Source of the DNA: Buchananella hordeovulneris
Lineage (GTDB): Bacteria > Actinomycetota > Actinomycetes > Actinomycetales > Actinomycetaceae
Direction of reading: 5' to 3'
Assembly (NCBI RefSeq): GCF_001907235.1
Contig: NZ_MQVS01000007.1
Location: forward strand, 95,068 to 159,067
Length of the DNA stretch: 64,000 bases
Shown here piece after piece: positions 10,003-18,524 of this stretch; position 1 is the first letter of the stretch; every line of letters starts with the position of its first letter. The position numbers and the translations under genes are program-made. Below the pieces are notes generated by a model that saw nothing but the letters and a program-made list of their open reading frames with translations, was not told the origin of the DNA and made no database searches.

Positions 10003-10293
10003 TTAGCTGCCGGAGAAGGTCTGCACCGCGAGGTCTTCGACAGATGCGTATTCGCTGGCAACTTGATCCAACGCCTCAGTGATGTTAGTCAAGTTGGTTT
10101 CCACCTGCGTTTGGGTGGCCTTCCACTCTTGGGCCAGGGCGGCAAAGGCAGACGAGGCCGCTCCGCTCCACGAGCTCTGCAAGGCCGTGAGTTGTCCCAT
10201 CATGGAGCTCACCTCGGCCTCGACGGCGGCGATAGTGGCGCGCATTCGGACGGCGGTTTGTGTGACTTCGACTGAGTCGACTTCGTAACGCAT
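10003..10293 (-). CDS. WXG100 family (ESAT-6-like) protein
   Basis: A 96-residue helical-hairpin protein with the turn motif W-S-G (SSWSGAASSAF) in the middle, the defining mark of WXG100 substrates of type VII secretion. It has the usual length and no signal peptide. The ATG at 10293 is preceded by AGGAAAGG at a good distance, so it is preferred over a GTG overlapping that ribosome-binding site. No other type VII secretion genes lie nearby, so it is an orphan substrate or partner. Confidence 0.9.
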   Translation of the reverse strand: MRYEVDSVEVTQTAVRMRATIAAVEAEVSSMMGQLTALQSSWSGAASSAFAALAQEWKATQTQVETNLTNITEALDQVASEYASVEDLAVQTFSGS

Positions 10294-10357
10294 AGAGAGC
10301 ACCTTTCCTGCACGGTGCCACGCAGTTCGTGGCTGTTGCTCACGTTACGGGTGGCCC

Positions 10358-11512
10358 CTACAGGTCGGGAACTCCAAAGAGCGAGTTGGTGGATAAGTCC
10401 GGATCATCCGAAGCTGTGGATGACTGTTCGCGGGCGGGGCGCACCATCTCGCGGCGCCCCAAGCGCGCCGCGGCTATCTGATCGGCGATCGAAGCGCCCA
10501 TGTCTGCCTCATCGTCCTGCCACTCACCCTCCGGCTGGGCGGACGGTGCCTCCGGCTCCTTGTCCGGGCGGGGCGGGGTGCGGCGGCCCGGTTCGATGTC
10601 CTCCAAGCATGATTCCAGGGTTGAAGACCACGGATCGTTGGGGCGCCGCGGAGCCGGGGAGGGGTCGGGGGTGGAGCGGCCCGCACGGGGCGAGCTAAGT
10701 ACCGACAGGCCGAACGGGCTGGTCAACGGGTCGGCGTCCGGTAGGCGGGGCATCGGCACCGGAGTGCTGGGTCCCGGTGTGGCCCCGCACGGCCGCGGCA
10801 CCTCGGCCGCTAGCTCGCCTGTCGGATCCAGTTTTTGTAGCTGCGCCGTGGCTTTGGCGCGCTCAGACTCAAGGTTTTCGCGCGCGGCGGTCTCCCATTC
10901 GCGGGCCACCGCCGTGAGATACAGGTGCGGGCGGGCCAGCAGTCGGTCTATGAAATCCAGCCGCCACACAAGGAAATGCAGCTCCGGCACCCCCGCGTAC
11001 TCCTCCCCGACCTGCTTGCGGTACTCCCGATACCGTTGCGGGGCGCTACGCAGGACGGCGTGTTCGGCGTCGTGCAGGGCGGCAACATCGAAGTCGTGCT
11101 GGGGGCAGTGCGGTACTTGCTCGATCAGGTGCGCGATGTAGGTAACTAGCACCTCGTCCAGGCCTAGCGCCGTTAGCTCGGTGCGCGCCAGGGCCGCCGA
11201 CGCGGCATAGTTTTCGCCGAACCGCAGCGGGTTGCCGCCCAGGTGGGGCACCTCAAAGACCGCGCCGTGATACCAGGCGGCCACCCGCAGCGCCTCCGGG
11301 TGGTGGGAGGACTCAGCCAGTTCGTCCAGGCGAGCCAACACTGCCTGCAGGTGCTTGATCGTGTGGAACTTGCGCGGAGGGGCACACCACCGCTCCAGCA
11401 GGCGGGCACCAGTCTTAGCAACAGCGGACTCGTCACTCGCCCCCAGGGTTCGCATCGAGCGAATGAAGGCGGGTAACAACCACTCGGGTACGCAGCGCGC
11501 TTCGTTATCCAT
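10358..11512 (-). CDS. HD-superfamily phosphohydrolase-like protein with altered active site
   Basis: A 384-residue protein. Residues 40-220 match the predicted metal-dependent HD hydrolase family (KFHTIKHLQAVLARLDEL, then AAWYHGAVFEV, then EYRKQVGEEY). The family's HD doublet is here H82-G83, and the later acidic metal-binding segment (usually DADL) reads DAEH, so metal binding is probably weakened or lost. Residues 230-384 are a Pro/Ser/Arg-rich, probably disordered tail, absent from typical members. Start set at the ATG at 11512: the frame extends upstream into the kinase gene but without domain. Function unknown. Confidence 0.75.
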   Translation of the reverse strand: MDNEARCVPEWLLPAFIRSMRTLGASDESAVAKTGARLLERWCAPPRKFHTIKHLQAVLARLDELAESSHHPEALRVAAWYHGAVFEVPHLGGNPLRFGENYAASAALARTELTALGLDEVLVTYIAHLIEQVPHCPQHDFDVAALHDAEHAVLRSAPQRYREYRKQVGEEYAGVPELHFLVWRLDFIDRLLARPHLYLTAVAREWETAARENLESERAKATAQLQKLDPTGELAAEVPRPCGATPGPSTPVPMPRLPDADPLTSPFGLSVLSSPRAGRSTPDPSPAPRRPNDPWSSTLESCLEDIEPGRRTPPRPDKEPEAPSAQPEGEWQDDEADMGASIADQIAAARLGRREMVRPAREQSSTASDDPDLSTNSLFGVPDL

Positions 11513-11561
11513 AACAGCGTCCAAATATGCGCCCGATTGGCGCGCTTGTCCAGTTGCCACC

Positions 11562-13187
11562 TTAAGAACGTGGCGCACGCCGCGACAGCGAGGGGCCTGC
11601 CAGCGGTACTTCCACGCGCATGGTGGCGCCGCCACCTGGCGTGTCCAGCACCCGAATGGTGCCGTCATGGCTGCGCAAGATGGCCACCACGATGGCTAGC
11701 CCGAGGCCGGAGCCGCCCGACTCCCGGGAGCGGGAGGCGTCCGTCCGGTAGAAGCGCTCAAAGACCCGTTCACGCGCCTCCTGGGCGATCCCCGGGCCGT
11801 GGTCGCGGACCTCGATGACCCCGAGCCCACCCCGCCGCCCCACGGCGATCTCGACGGGAGAACCTGCTGGCGTGTGGCGGATGACGTTGCCGAGCAAATT
11901 GGTGATGACCTGGGTCAGACGGTCGGCGTCGGCCACCGCCACCGGGGCGCTGGAGCCCGGCACGGTCTGGAGGGGGTCGTCGACCCCCGTGACGGTCCCG
12001 GGGGCTAGGGGGGCGGCGTTGTCTGGCAACACGACCAGCTCCACCGGCCGCGAGGAATCCAACACCCGCAGATCCATGACTCCGCGTGCCGCTAGGCGCC
12101 GCAGGTCGATCCGTTCGAACTTCATCTCGCTGCCTTCGCCCAGGCGAGCCAGCTTCAGAAGGTCTTCCACCAGCCCACCCATGCGTTGGGCCTCAGACTC
12201 TATGCGGGCCATGGCCTGGCTGACGTTACCCGCGGGGATGCCGCCGATGCGATAGAGCTCCGCGTAGCCGCGCACCGTCGCCAGCGGGGTGCGCAGCTCG
12301 TGCGAGGCGTCGGAGACGAACTGCTGCATCTGCTGCCGCGCCCGCGTCTCCGATTCAAAGGACTCTTCGATCCGCTCTAGCATCATGTTGAGCGACCGCG
12401 ACAGGGAGCCGACCTCGGTGGTGGTTGGTTCGCCTTCGATGCGGGTGGATAGGTCACCGCCCGCGATCTTGCCTGCCACCTCCTCGATCTCGCGGAGCGG
12501 ACGTAAGGAGCGTCGCACCAGGTAGGACGCGGAGACGATACCGGCCAGCAGGATCCCGCCGGAGATGAAGGTCAGGGTGAGGGCGGCGCGGGCGACGTGG
12601 GCACGGCTGGGGGCAGTGGACAACGCCACCGTTACCGAGCCGCGCGCGGCACCCGGCGAGGCGGGTTGCAGGGGCAGGGTCACGGCTCGCCAGGTCTTGC
12701 CGGGAGTGTCGGTCTCCAGCGTGAAGGGGCGCAGCCCCCCCACCTGCACCAGCTCCTCCTGCGCCTCGGCATAGGTTTTCTCCACCCGTTTGGGGCGCCC
12801 CTGGGCCTTGGCGACCGGTCCCCAGACGTAGTCGCGCGTCCCCACATTGTCGATGGTCACCGAGTAGTAGTAGTCGTTGGGGACCTGCGCCTGGCCTCCC
12901 TGTGGATAGAGATTGACCGCCAGCTGCGCGACCTCCTGGGCCGTGGCGCTGAGCTTCTCATCTAGGGCGCGTCGCTGAAAGGTGTCGATGAGTTGCACGG
13001 TCAGCACAGAAACGAACGCTAGCCCGAGGGCGAGCAGCCCGGTGGTGACAGCGACGAGGCGCTGGGCTAAGGGGCGGGCATGCCACTCGGAGCGGGCCGC
13101 CCCCACCGGGGCACGCGTGCCGCGGGGGCGGACGGCGCGCCCCGGTGGGGTGGCGGGGGTGGGGGAGGGCGGAGGGGGTTGGGTCAT
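11562..13187 (-). CDS. Sensor histidine kinase (HAMP-HisKA-HATPase), PrrB/TrcS-like
   Basis: A 541-residue membrane kinase: proline-rich cytosolic N-terminus (1-40), transmembrane helix 1 (about 45-66), extracellular sensor (67-200), transmembrane helix 2 (about 203-225), HAMP, HisKA with DASHELRTPLATVRGY, and an HATPase domain with the N-box ITNLLGNVIRHT and DHGPGIAQE. The extracellular part contains the DYYYSVTIDN segment found in actinobacterial kinases of this group. The ATG overlaps the response-regulator stop (ATGA), so they form a coupled operon. Signal unknown. Confidence 0.93.
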   Translation of the reverse strand: MTQPPPPSPTPATPPGRAVRPRGTRAPVGAARSEWHARPLAQRLVAVTTGLLALGLAFVSVLTVQLIDTFQRRALDEKLSATAQEVAQLAVNLYPQGGQAQVPNDYYYSVTIDNVGTRDYVWGPVAKAQGRPKRVEKTYAEAQEELVQVGGLRPFTLETDTPGKTWRAVTLPLQPASPGAARGSVTVALSTAPSRAHVARAALTLTFISGGILLAGIVSASYLVRRSLRPLREIEEVAGKIAGGDLSTRIEGEPTTTEVGSLSRSLNMMLERIEESFESETRARQQMQQFVSDASHELRTPLATVRGYAELYRIGGIPAGNVSQAMARIESEAQRMGGLVEDLLKLARLGEGSEMKFERIDLRRLAARGVMDLRVLDSSRPVELVVLPDNAAPLAPGTVTGVDDPLQTVPGSSAPVAVADADRLTQVITNLLGNVIRHTPAGSPVEIAVGRRGGLGVIEVRDHGPGIAQEARERVFERFYRTDASRSRESGGSGLGLAIVVAILRSHDGTIRVLDTPGGGATMRVEVPLAGPSLSRRAPRS

Positions 13188-13909
13188 GACTCGCGCGGTT
13201 GGCGAATCATGTAGCCCACGCCGCGGCGAGTTTGGATCAGCTCGGTGGCGGGGGCCCCACCCTCCGGAGCAACGGCGTCAATCTTGCGGCGCAGGTAGGA
13301 GATGTAGGACTCGATGATGGCGGCCTCACCTTCCCAGTCGTACTCCCAGACGTGGTCAAGGATCTGGCTCTTAGAGACGACCCGCCCCTCGTTGATCATC
13401 AGGTAGCGCAGGAGCTTGAACTCGGTGGGGGAGAGCTCGATGGACTTGCCCGCCCGGCGCACCTCGTGTGCGTCCTCGTCCAGTTCGAGGTCGGCCACGC
13501 GGAGCACCCCGTCGTCGGCACCGTCGTCCTTCTTGGTGCGCCGCAGCACGGCGCGGATGCGGGCGACCACCTCCTCCAGGCCAAATGGCTTAGTGATGTA
13601 GTCGTCACCGCCGACAGTCAGGCCCTGGACTTTGTCGGTCATGTCGTCGCGCGCGGTGAGGAACACCACCGGGGTGAGGATGCCCCGCTCGCGCAGGCGA
13701 CGGGTGATGGTGAAACCGTCCATGTCGGGCAACATCACGTCGAGCACCAGGAGATCAAGCTTCTCGTTGAGGGCCGTGGTCATGGCCTCTGCTCCGTTGG
13801 CCGCAGCCAGCACCTCGAAACCGGCGAACCGCAGCGAGGAAGCGAGGAGGTCGCGAATATTGGGTTCGTCATCGACGACGAGCAGTCGGGCTTCAGGAGT
13901 CTCAGTCAT
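13184..13909 (-). CDS. OmpR/PhoB-type response regulator
   Basis: About 241 residues. The receiver domain holds VVDDEPNIRD and the phospho-acceptor Asp in LLVLDVMLPDMDGF, then KPFGLEEV; the winged-helix Trans_reg_C domain contains SPTEFKLLRYLMINEGRVVSK and YISYLRRKID. First gene of the operon with the sensor kinase. A second ATG 9 bp upstream (13918) is an equally possible start: neither has a clear ribosome-binding site. Confidence 0.94.
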   Translation of the reverse strand: MTETPEARLLVVDDEPNIRDLLASSLRFAGFEVLAAANGAEAMTTALNEKLDLLVLDVMLPDMDGFTITRRLRERGILTPVVFLTARDDMTDKVQGLTVGGDDYITKPFGLEEVVARIRAVLRRTKKDDGADDGVLRVADLELDEDAHEVRRAGKSIELSPTEFKLLRYLMINEGRVVSKSQILDHVWEYDWEGEAAIIESYISYLRRKIDAVAPEGGAPATELIQTRRGVGYMIRQPRES

Positions 13910-14046
13910 GCTGACCATTGTCGGGAAGATTGCTGACAGGTTTCTGGAAGAATGCTATGTGCGCTCTGTGTTGGTGGGGCGGGGTGGCAGGTAGTGAACC
14001 CGCCGCGAATCCGGGATAATTCAGACACGTATTGGAAAGGGGAGCC

Positions 14047-14595
14047 ATGTCACTGCCACACCTGCCGACCCCGGTCGGCCCGCCCGTCGTCGCCCCGCCT
14101 GTCGTGGGGGCAGGTGGGGATCCTTGCGCACCCCACAATCTGCGGTGGCAGCCCGTCTCCAGCCGCCTCATTCCCGTGCGGCTGGTGGCGATCTGGTTGA
14201 CGCTCCTGCTGTTTGCCGCCCCGTTCCTCATCCTCGGCATCACCGTCGACGGTTGGTTTTTCTTCGGCGCCGCTGTCTTGGCGCTCCTGGGGCTCTGGCT
14301 CAGCTACCTGGTGCCCCGGCAGGTGCACGCGATGGGCTACGCCGAGACCCCCGACGAGTTCATTTTTCGGCGCGGGGTGCTCTTTCAGCGACTAACCATC
14401 GTGCCGTACGGCCGCATGCAGTATGTGGACATCTCCCGGGGGCCTATCGCTCGCTACTTCGGCATCGCCGAACTGAAGCTGCACACGGCTGCCGCCGCCA
14501 CCGATCTGACCATCAACGGTTTGCCGGAGGCAGAAACCAACCGGTTGCGGGTCAAGCTCACCGAACTGGGCGAAGCAAAGTTGGCGGGCCTGTGA
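14047..14595 (+). CDS. PH-domain (bPH2) membrane protein, small subunit
   Basis: A 182-residue protein: two transmembrane helices (about 47-66 and 72-92) followed by a bacterial PH domain (bPH2, formerly DUF304) with GVLFQRLTIVPYGRMQYVDI and LKLHTAAAATDLTI. The start ATG follows GGAAAGGGGAG. A possible -10 box GATAAT lies at 14015-14020. The next gene, a larger PH-domain protein, overlaps its stop by 4 bp; the two-gene layout (small YdbS-like, large YdbT-like) is common in Firmicutes and actinobacteria and is thought to form a membrane complex of uncertain role. Confidence 0.88.
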   Translation: MSLPHLPTPVGPPVVAPPVVGAGGDPCAPHNLRWQPVSSRLIPVRLVAIWLTLLLFAAPFLILGITVDGWFFFGAAVLALLGLWLSYLVPRQVHAMGYAETPDEFIFRRGVLFQRLTIVPYGRMQYVDISRGPIARYFGIAELKLHTAAAATDLTINGLPEAETNRLRVKLTELGEAKLAGL

Positions 14596-16256
14596 CCGCG
14601 CCGCTGTCCCCCGGTTCGCTCCCTGGCCTCCCGCCCCAGGCGGCTGGGCAGGTGGGGCAGGTAACCATCGACGGACGCACCGAGACCGTAGTGTGGCGCC
14701 GCGTCTCGCCGATCACGCCCCTGGCCAACACCTGGCAGGCGTTGACCGTGCTCCTGTTTGTCGTGACCATCAACGTGGTGCAGGCTATCGGCGAGGCCCG
14801 CCAAGAACTGGACGAAGACTTCGTCGGGCAGGCCAGCTCCACCGTTGGCCGCCTATGGCAAGACTTCGGCCCGCTAGTGCTGGTGGTGCCGCTGGTCATC
14901 CTGCTGCTGCTCGTCGGCTACTTCGTGTTGGCCTGGCGCCGGATCACCTACACCGTCACCAGTGATTCTGTGGTCTTCCGGCAAGGGGTCCTCCAGCGCA
15001 AGGAACGGGTGTTGCGCGTCACCCGCCTGCAGACCATCGACGTCGTGCGCCCCCTGCTCGGCCGGATCTTCGGCTTGGGCAACCTCAAGGTCGAAGCGGC
15101 CGGCGGGACGGGCTCCAACATCGAGATCGGCCTGCTGAAGGAAGCCGAATTGCGGGCGCTGCGCGCCGAGATTCTCGCCCGCGCCGCCGGGGTCACCGCC
15201 GCTGCGCGCCCCGCGCCGTCTGCCCCCCACCCCCAGGTCCCCGCCGTGGCGATCCCGAGCGGCTTCGAGGGCGGACTACCGATGGAGGCCGAGTTGCGGG
15301 CTCCGGAGGCCCCCGAACGGGAGATCTATGCCGTACCCACCGGCATGTTCCTGCTTTCCCTCCTGCGCTCCGGTTCCGTCCTTACCGGGATACTGGTGGT
15401 GCTGGCCGCCCTCGGCGGCGGAATCTGGATGCTCAGCGAGGGCGTGGCCATCGGCACGATCCTCTTCAGTTCGCTGGCCCCCACCGTCGTGGTCTTCGCC
15501 AGTCTCGTGTGGTACCGCTTCGCCGGAGAGTTCGGTTTCCGGGCCGCGTTGTCGCCCGATGGCATTCGTATTCAGCGTGGCCTGACGCAGTCGGTGGCGC
15601 TGACCGTGCCACCGCGCCGCATTCAGATGGTGGTCTTCCGCCAGCCGTTGCTGTGGCGCGGGAAGGACTGGTGGCGGGTCGTCGTGCGCGTGCCCGGCCA
15701 CGAACGCGCTGAGTCCAACAGCAAGGGAGACCCCAGCGGGGAAGTCACGTTGCTGCCGGTGGGCAGCCGCACCCTGGCCGAGTATGCCCTCTGGCTCGCG
15801 GTGCCCGACCTCGGGGTGGAACCCGCGCGGATCCCGTCCCTACTCGGGGCGGGCCTGCTCGGCAAGCACACCGACGGCGGCTTCGTGCCGAGTCCCCCGA
15901 GCGCGCGTTTCTTCGATCCCCTGGTGCGTGCGCGGCGGGGCCTAGTGCTTACCCCGACGGTGGCGCTGGTGCGTTACGGCTGGTTCGTGCGCAAGTTGGC
16001 CGTGGTGCCGCTCAACCGCGTGCAGTCCCTGGCGCTGCGCTCGGGGCCGCTGGAGCGCGCCGCGGGTCTTGCCACCCTGCAGTTCCACTCCGCGGGAGCC
16101 CTCCAAATCGGAGGTACCGCCAAACACTTGGACGTGCGCGCTGCCGAACAAGCCCTGCAGACCGCGGCGCATTTTGCCCGGCAAGCCCGCCACAGTGAGC
16201 CGCCGGAGCAATGGATGCAGCGCGTGGCGAGCGTGGCCAGCCCACCGGTGGCATGA
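14592..16256 (+). CDS. PH-domain (bPH2) membrane protein, large subunit (YdbT-like)
   Basis: A 554-residue membrane protein with three PH-type units. Each follows hydrophobic helices (about 43-64, 95-116; 250-290; the last unit after 430) and each carries the same core: VFRQGVLQRKERVLRVTRLQTIDV, then IRIQRGLTQSVALTVPPRRIQMV, then WFVRKLAVVPLNRVQSLAL. The GTG start overlaps the previous stop (GTGA). The last gene of the run, DUF2520, starts inside its stop, so up to five genes from 14047 to 18493 may be cotranscribed. Confidence 0.87.
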   Translation: MTAPLSPGSLPGLPPQAAGQVGQVTIDGRTETVVWRRVSPITPLANTWQALTVLLFVVTINVVQAIGEARQELDEDFVGQASSTVGRLWQDFGPLVLVVPLVILLLLVGYFVLAWRRITYTVTSDSVVFRQGVLQRKERVLRVTRLQTIDVVRPLLGRIFGLGNLKVEAAGGTGSNIEIGLLKEAELRALRAEILARAAGVTAAARPAPSAPHPQVPAVAIPSGFEGGLPMEAELRAPEAPEREIYAVPTGMFLLSLLRSGSVLTGILVVLAALGGGIWMLSEGVAIGTILFSSLAPTVVVFASLVWYRFAGEFGFRAALSPDGIRIQRGLTQSVALTVPPRRIQMVVFRQPLLWRGKDWWRVVVRVPGHERAESNSKGDPSGEVTLLPVGSRTLAEYALWLAVPDLGVEPARIPSLLGAGLLGKHTDGGFVPSPPSARFFDPLVRARRGLVLTPTVALVRYGWFVRKLAVVPLNRVQSLALRSGPLERAAGLATLQFHSAGALQIGGTAKHLDVRAAEQALQTAAHFARQARHSEPPEQWMQRVASVASPPVA

Positions 16257-17149
16257 GCCGCCTCGGCATCGGCGTGATCGGCGTCGGCAAAGTCGGGGCC
16301 GTGTTGGCCAGCGCCTGGCGCGCCTGCGGGCACAGTGTGGTGGCGGCTGCTGCCCACTCCCCGGCCTCCCGCGAGCGTGCCGAGGTGATGTTGCCGGGCG
16401 TGCCCTTGGTGCCGGTAGAGGAGGTGGTGCGGCGCAGCGAGCTGGTGCTGCTGGCCGTGCCCGACGACACCCTCCCGGGCCTGGTGGCAGGCCTGGCCGA
16501 CCTCGGGCACTTCAGCAGCGGGCAACTGGTACTGCACCCGGCGGGCCGCTTCGGGGCGGCTGTCTTAGCCCCCGCCGTGGCCCGCGGTGCGTTGGGTATT
16601 GCCCTGCATCCGGCCATGACTTTCACCGGTACATCGTTGGATATCGCCCGCTTGGCGGGGTGCCCGGTGGCGGTGACCTGCGCCCCCGCCCTGACTCCGA
16701 TCGGGCAGGCTTTAGCCGTGGAGCTGGGGGCCGAGCCTTTCGTGGTGGCGGAGGAGGACCGGCCGCTGTATCACGCGGCTCTGGTGCACGGCGCCAACCA
16801 CCTGGTGACCCTGGTGTCGCAGGCGGTGCGTGTGGCCGCGCAGGCGGGTGTGCCCGCCGAGTCTTTGCGGCCGCTGCTCACCGCTGCCCTCGACCGCGCC
16901 CTGCGTGAGGGGGAGGAAGGCTTGACCGGTCCGGTGGTGCGCGGCGATGTCGGCACCATCCGCGAACACTTGGTGGCGCTCAAGCAGGCCGCCCAGCGCG
17001 AAACTCGGGAGGGGCCGAGCGGGCAGAGCTTAGGCGAGGCCCTGCGCACCTACCGGGACCTGGCGGGCGCCACCGTGCGGCGGGCCCGGCAGCTTGGTAC
17101 CCTGCACCCGCCTGTGGCCGACGAGATAGCGGAGGCATTGGAGGCCTAG
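16253..17149 (+). CDS. Rossmann-fold DUF2520 oxidoreductase-like protein
   Basis: A 298-residue protein: the N-terminal NAD(P)-binding fold has IGVIGVGKVGAVLASAWRACG and SELVLLAVPDDTLPGLV; the C-terminal DUF2520 domain begins near ALGIALHPAMTFTG and holds HGANHLVTLVSQA. The family resembles ketopantoate reductase and pyrroline-5-carboxylate reductase. Its position just upstream of panC and panD, with an ATGA overlap on the gene before, suggests it may supply the ketopantoate reductase step, but that is inferred from context. Confidence 0.85.
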   Translation: MSRLGIGVIGVGKVGAVLASAWRACGHSVVAAAAHSPASRERAEVMLPGVPLVPVEEVVRRSELVLLAVPDDTLPGLVAGLADLGHFSSGQLVLHPAGRFGAAVLAPAVARGALGIALHPAMTFTGTSLDIARLAGCPVAVTCAPALTPIGQALAVELGAEPFVVAEEDRPLYHAALVHGANHLVTLVSQAVRVAAQAGVPAESLRPLLTAALDRALREGEEGLTGPVVRGDVGTIREHLVALKQAAQRETREGPSGQSLGEALRTYRDLAGATVRRARQLGTLHPPVADEIAEALEA

Positions 17150-17174
17150 GGCCGCAGGTGGCTAGGGTGGAGAC

Positions 17175-18029
17175 ATGACTAAGCCGACTGTGCCTGTGCT
17201 TGCCCGCACGCGAGCTGAACTGGCCCGTGCCCTCGCCGACCTCCCGGGCCGACGGGGAGTTGTGATGACCATGGGGGCGATCCACGAAGGGCACCTGGAT
17301 CTGGTGCGCGCGGTGCGGGAGGTGAGCGACCACGTGGTGGCCACGGTTTTCGTCAACCCGCTGCAGTTCGGCCCCACCGAGGACCTCGCCGCCTACCCGC
17401 GGGATCTGGCAGGCGACGTCGCCAAGTTTGCGGCCGAGGGGGTGGCCGTCGTCTTCGCGCCGAGCGCGGCCGAGATGTACCCGCGCGGCACCCTAGACGT
17501 GCGTATCGACCCCGGGCCGGTGGCCGTGCCCTTGGAAGGACAGCGGCGCCCGGGGCACTTCGCGGGCGTGGCCGCGGTGGTTACCAAACTCTTGGGTTTG
17601 ACTCGGCCCGCCGTCGCCGCCTTTGGCCGTAAGGATGCCCAACAGTTGGCCGTGATCCAGGCCCTGGTGCGGGACCTAGACCTGCCGGTGGAAATCTTGC
17701 CGGTGGCGATTCGCCGGGAGGCTGATGGTTTGGCCATGTCTTCCCGCAACGCCTACCTGTCCGCCACCGAGCGCGGCCAGGCGCTCGCCCTGTCCCGGGC
17801 GTTGGCCACCGCGCGCCAGCTGGCTGCCGCGGGGGCAGATGCCCCCACCATCGCCGCCCAGGTGCGGGCCGAGCTGGCCCAGGCCGACGGCGTGGTCCTC
17901 GATTACGCCGAAGTCGTGGATCCCGCCACTTTTGGCCCCGCCACCACCGGAGCGGCCCTCGTGCTGCTCGCCGCCCGCGTCGGCACCACCCGCCTGATCG
18001 ACAACACAGAAATCGAGATCTCCGCATGA
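17175..18029 (+). CDS. panC: Pantothenate synthetase (pantoate--beta-alanine ligase)
   Basis: A 284-residue enzyme that joins pantoate and beta-alanine with ATP to make pantothenate, the coenzyme A precursor. The nucleotide-binding motifs are intact: [24 protein letters not shown], the [19 protein letters not shown] loop and [12 protein letters not shown], then SSRNAYLS. Its stop overlaps the panD start by 4 bp, so substrate (beta-alanine) and ligase are made together. Confidence 0.97.
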   Translation: MTKPTVPVLARTRAELARALADLPGRRGVVMTMGAIHEGHLDLVRAVREVSDHVVATVFVNPLQFGPTEDLAAYPRDLAGDVAKFAAEGVAVVFAPSAAEMYPRGTLDVRIDPGPVAVPLEGQRRPGHFAGVAAVVTKLLGLTRPAVAAFGRKDAQQLAVIQALVRDLDLPVEILPVAIRREADGLAMSSRNAYLSATERGQALALSRALATARQLAAAGADAPTIAAQVRAELAQADGVVLDYAEVVDPATFGPATTGAALVLLAARVGTTRLIDNTEIEISA

Positions 18030-18493
18030 GCCTGCCTGCTTCCCTGACCCGCCCGATGATGATCGGCAAGATTCACCGCGCCACCGTCACCCAAGCTGAC
18101 CTCCACTACGTCGGTTCCATCACCATTGACTTGGAGCTAATGGAGGCCGCCGACCTGCTGCCCGGGCAGCAGGTGGATGTCGTCAACGTCACCAACGGTT
18201 CGCGCCTGACCACCTACGCCATCCCGGGGGAGCGCGGCTCGGGCGTCGTGTGCATCAACGGGGCGGCCGCGCACCTGACCCACGCCGGTGACCTCGTCAT
18301 CATCATTGCCTACGGGCAACTCAGCGACGCGGACGCCCGCACCTACACCCCGCGCGTGGTCTTCGTGGACGCGGAGAACCGCATAGTCGATGCCTGTTGC
18401 GAGCCCGGAGCAGTGCCGCCGGGGGCGGTGTCGTACAACGACGGCGGGCAGCTGCGCCGCTCCGGCATCGACGCGTTCAGCGGACGGGAATAG
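18026..18493 (+). CDS. panD: Aspartate 1-decarboxylase
   Basis: A 155-residue proenzyme that makes beta-alanine from aspartate. The self-cleavage site Gly-Ser is present in [12 protein letters not shown]; Ser becomes the pyruvoyl cofactor. The conserved Lys and Arg are in [13 protein letters not shown], and [20 protein letters not shown] completes the barrel. It has about 12 extra residues before the usual start, but ATG at 18026 overlaps the panC stop and is the coupled start. Confidence 0.97.
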   Translation: MSLPASLTRPMMIGKIHRATVTQADLHYVGSITIDLELMEAADLLPGQQVDVVNVTNGSRLTTYAIPGERGSGVVCINGAAAHLTHAGDLVIIIAYGQLSDADARTYTPRVVFVDAENRIVDACCEPGAVPPGAVSYNDGGQLRRSGIDAFSGRE

Positions 18494-18524
18494 GGGACGA
18501 CCCCGGGCCAGTAAACTGGGCGGC

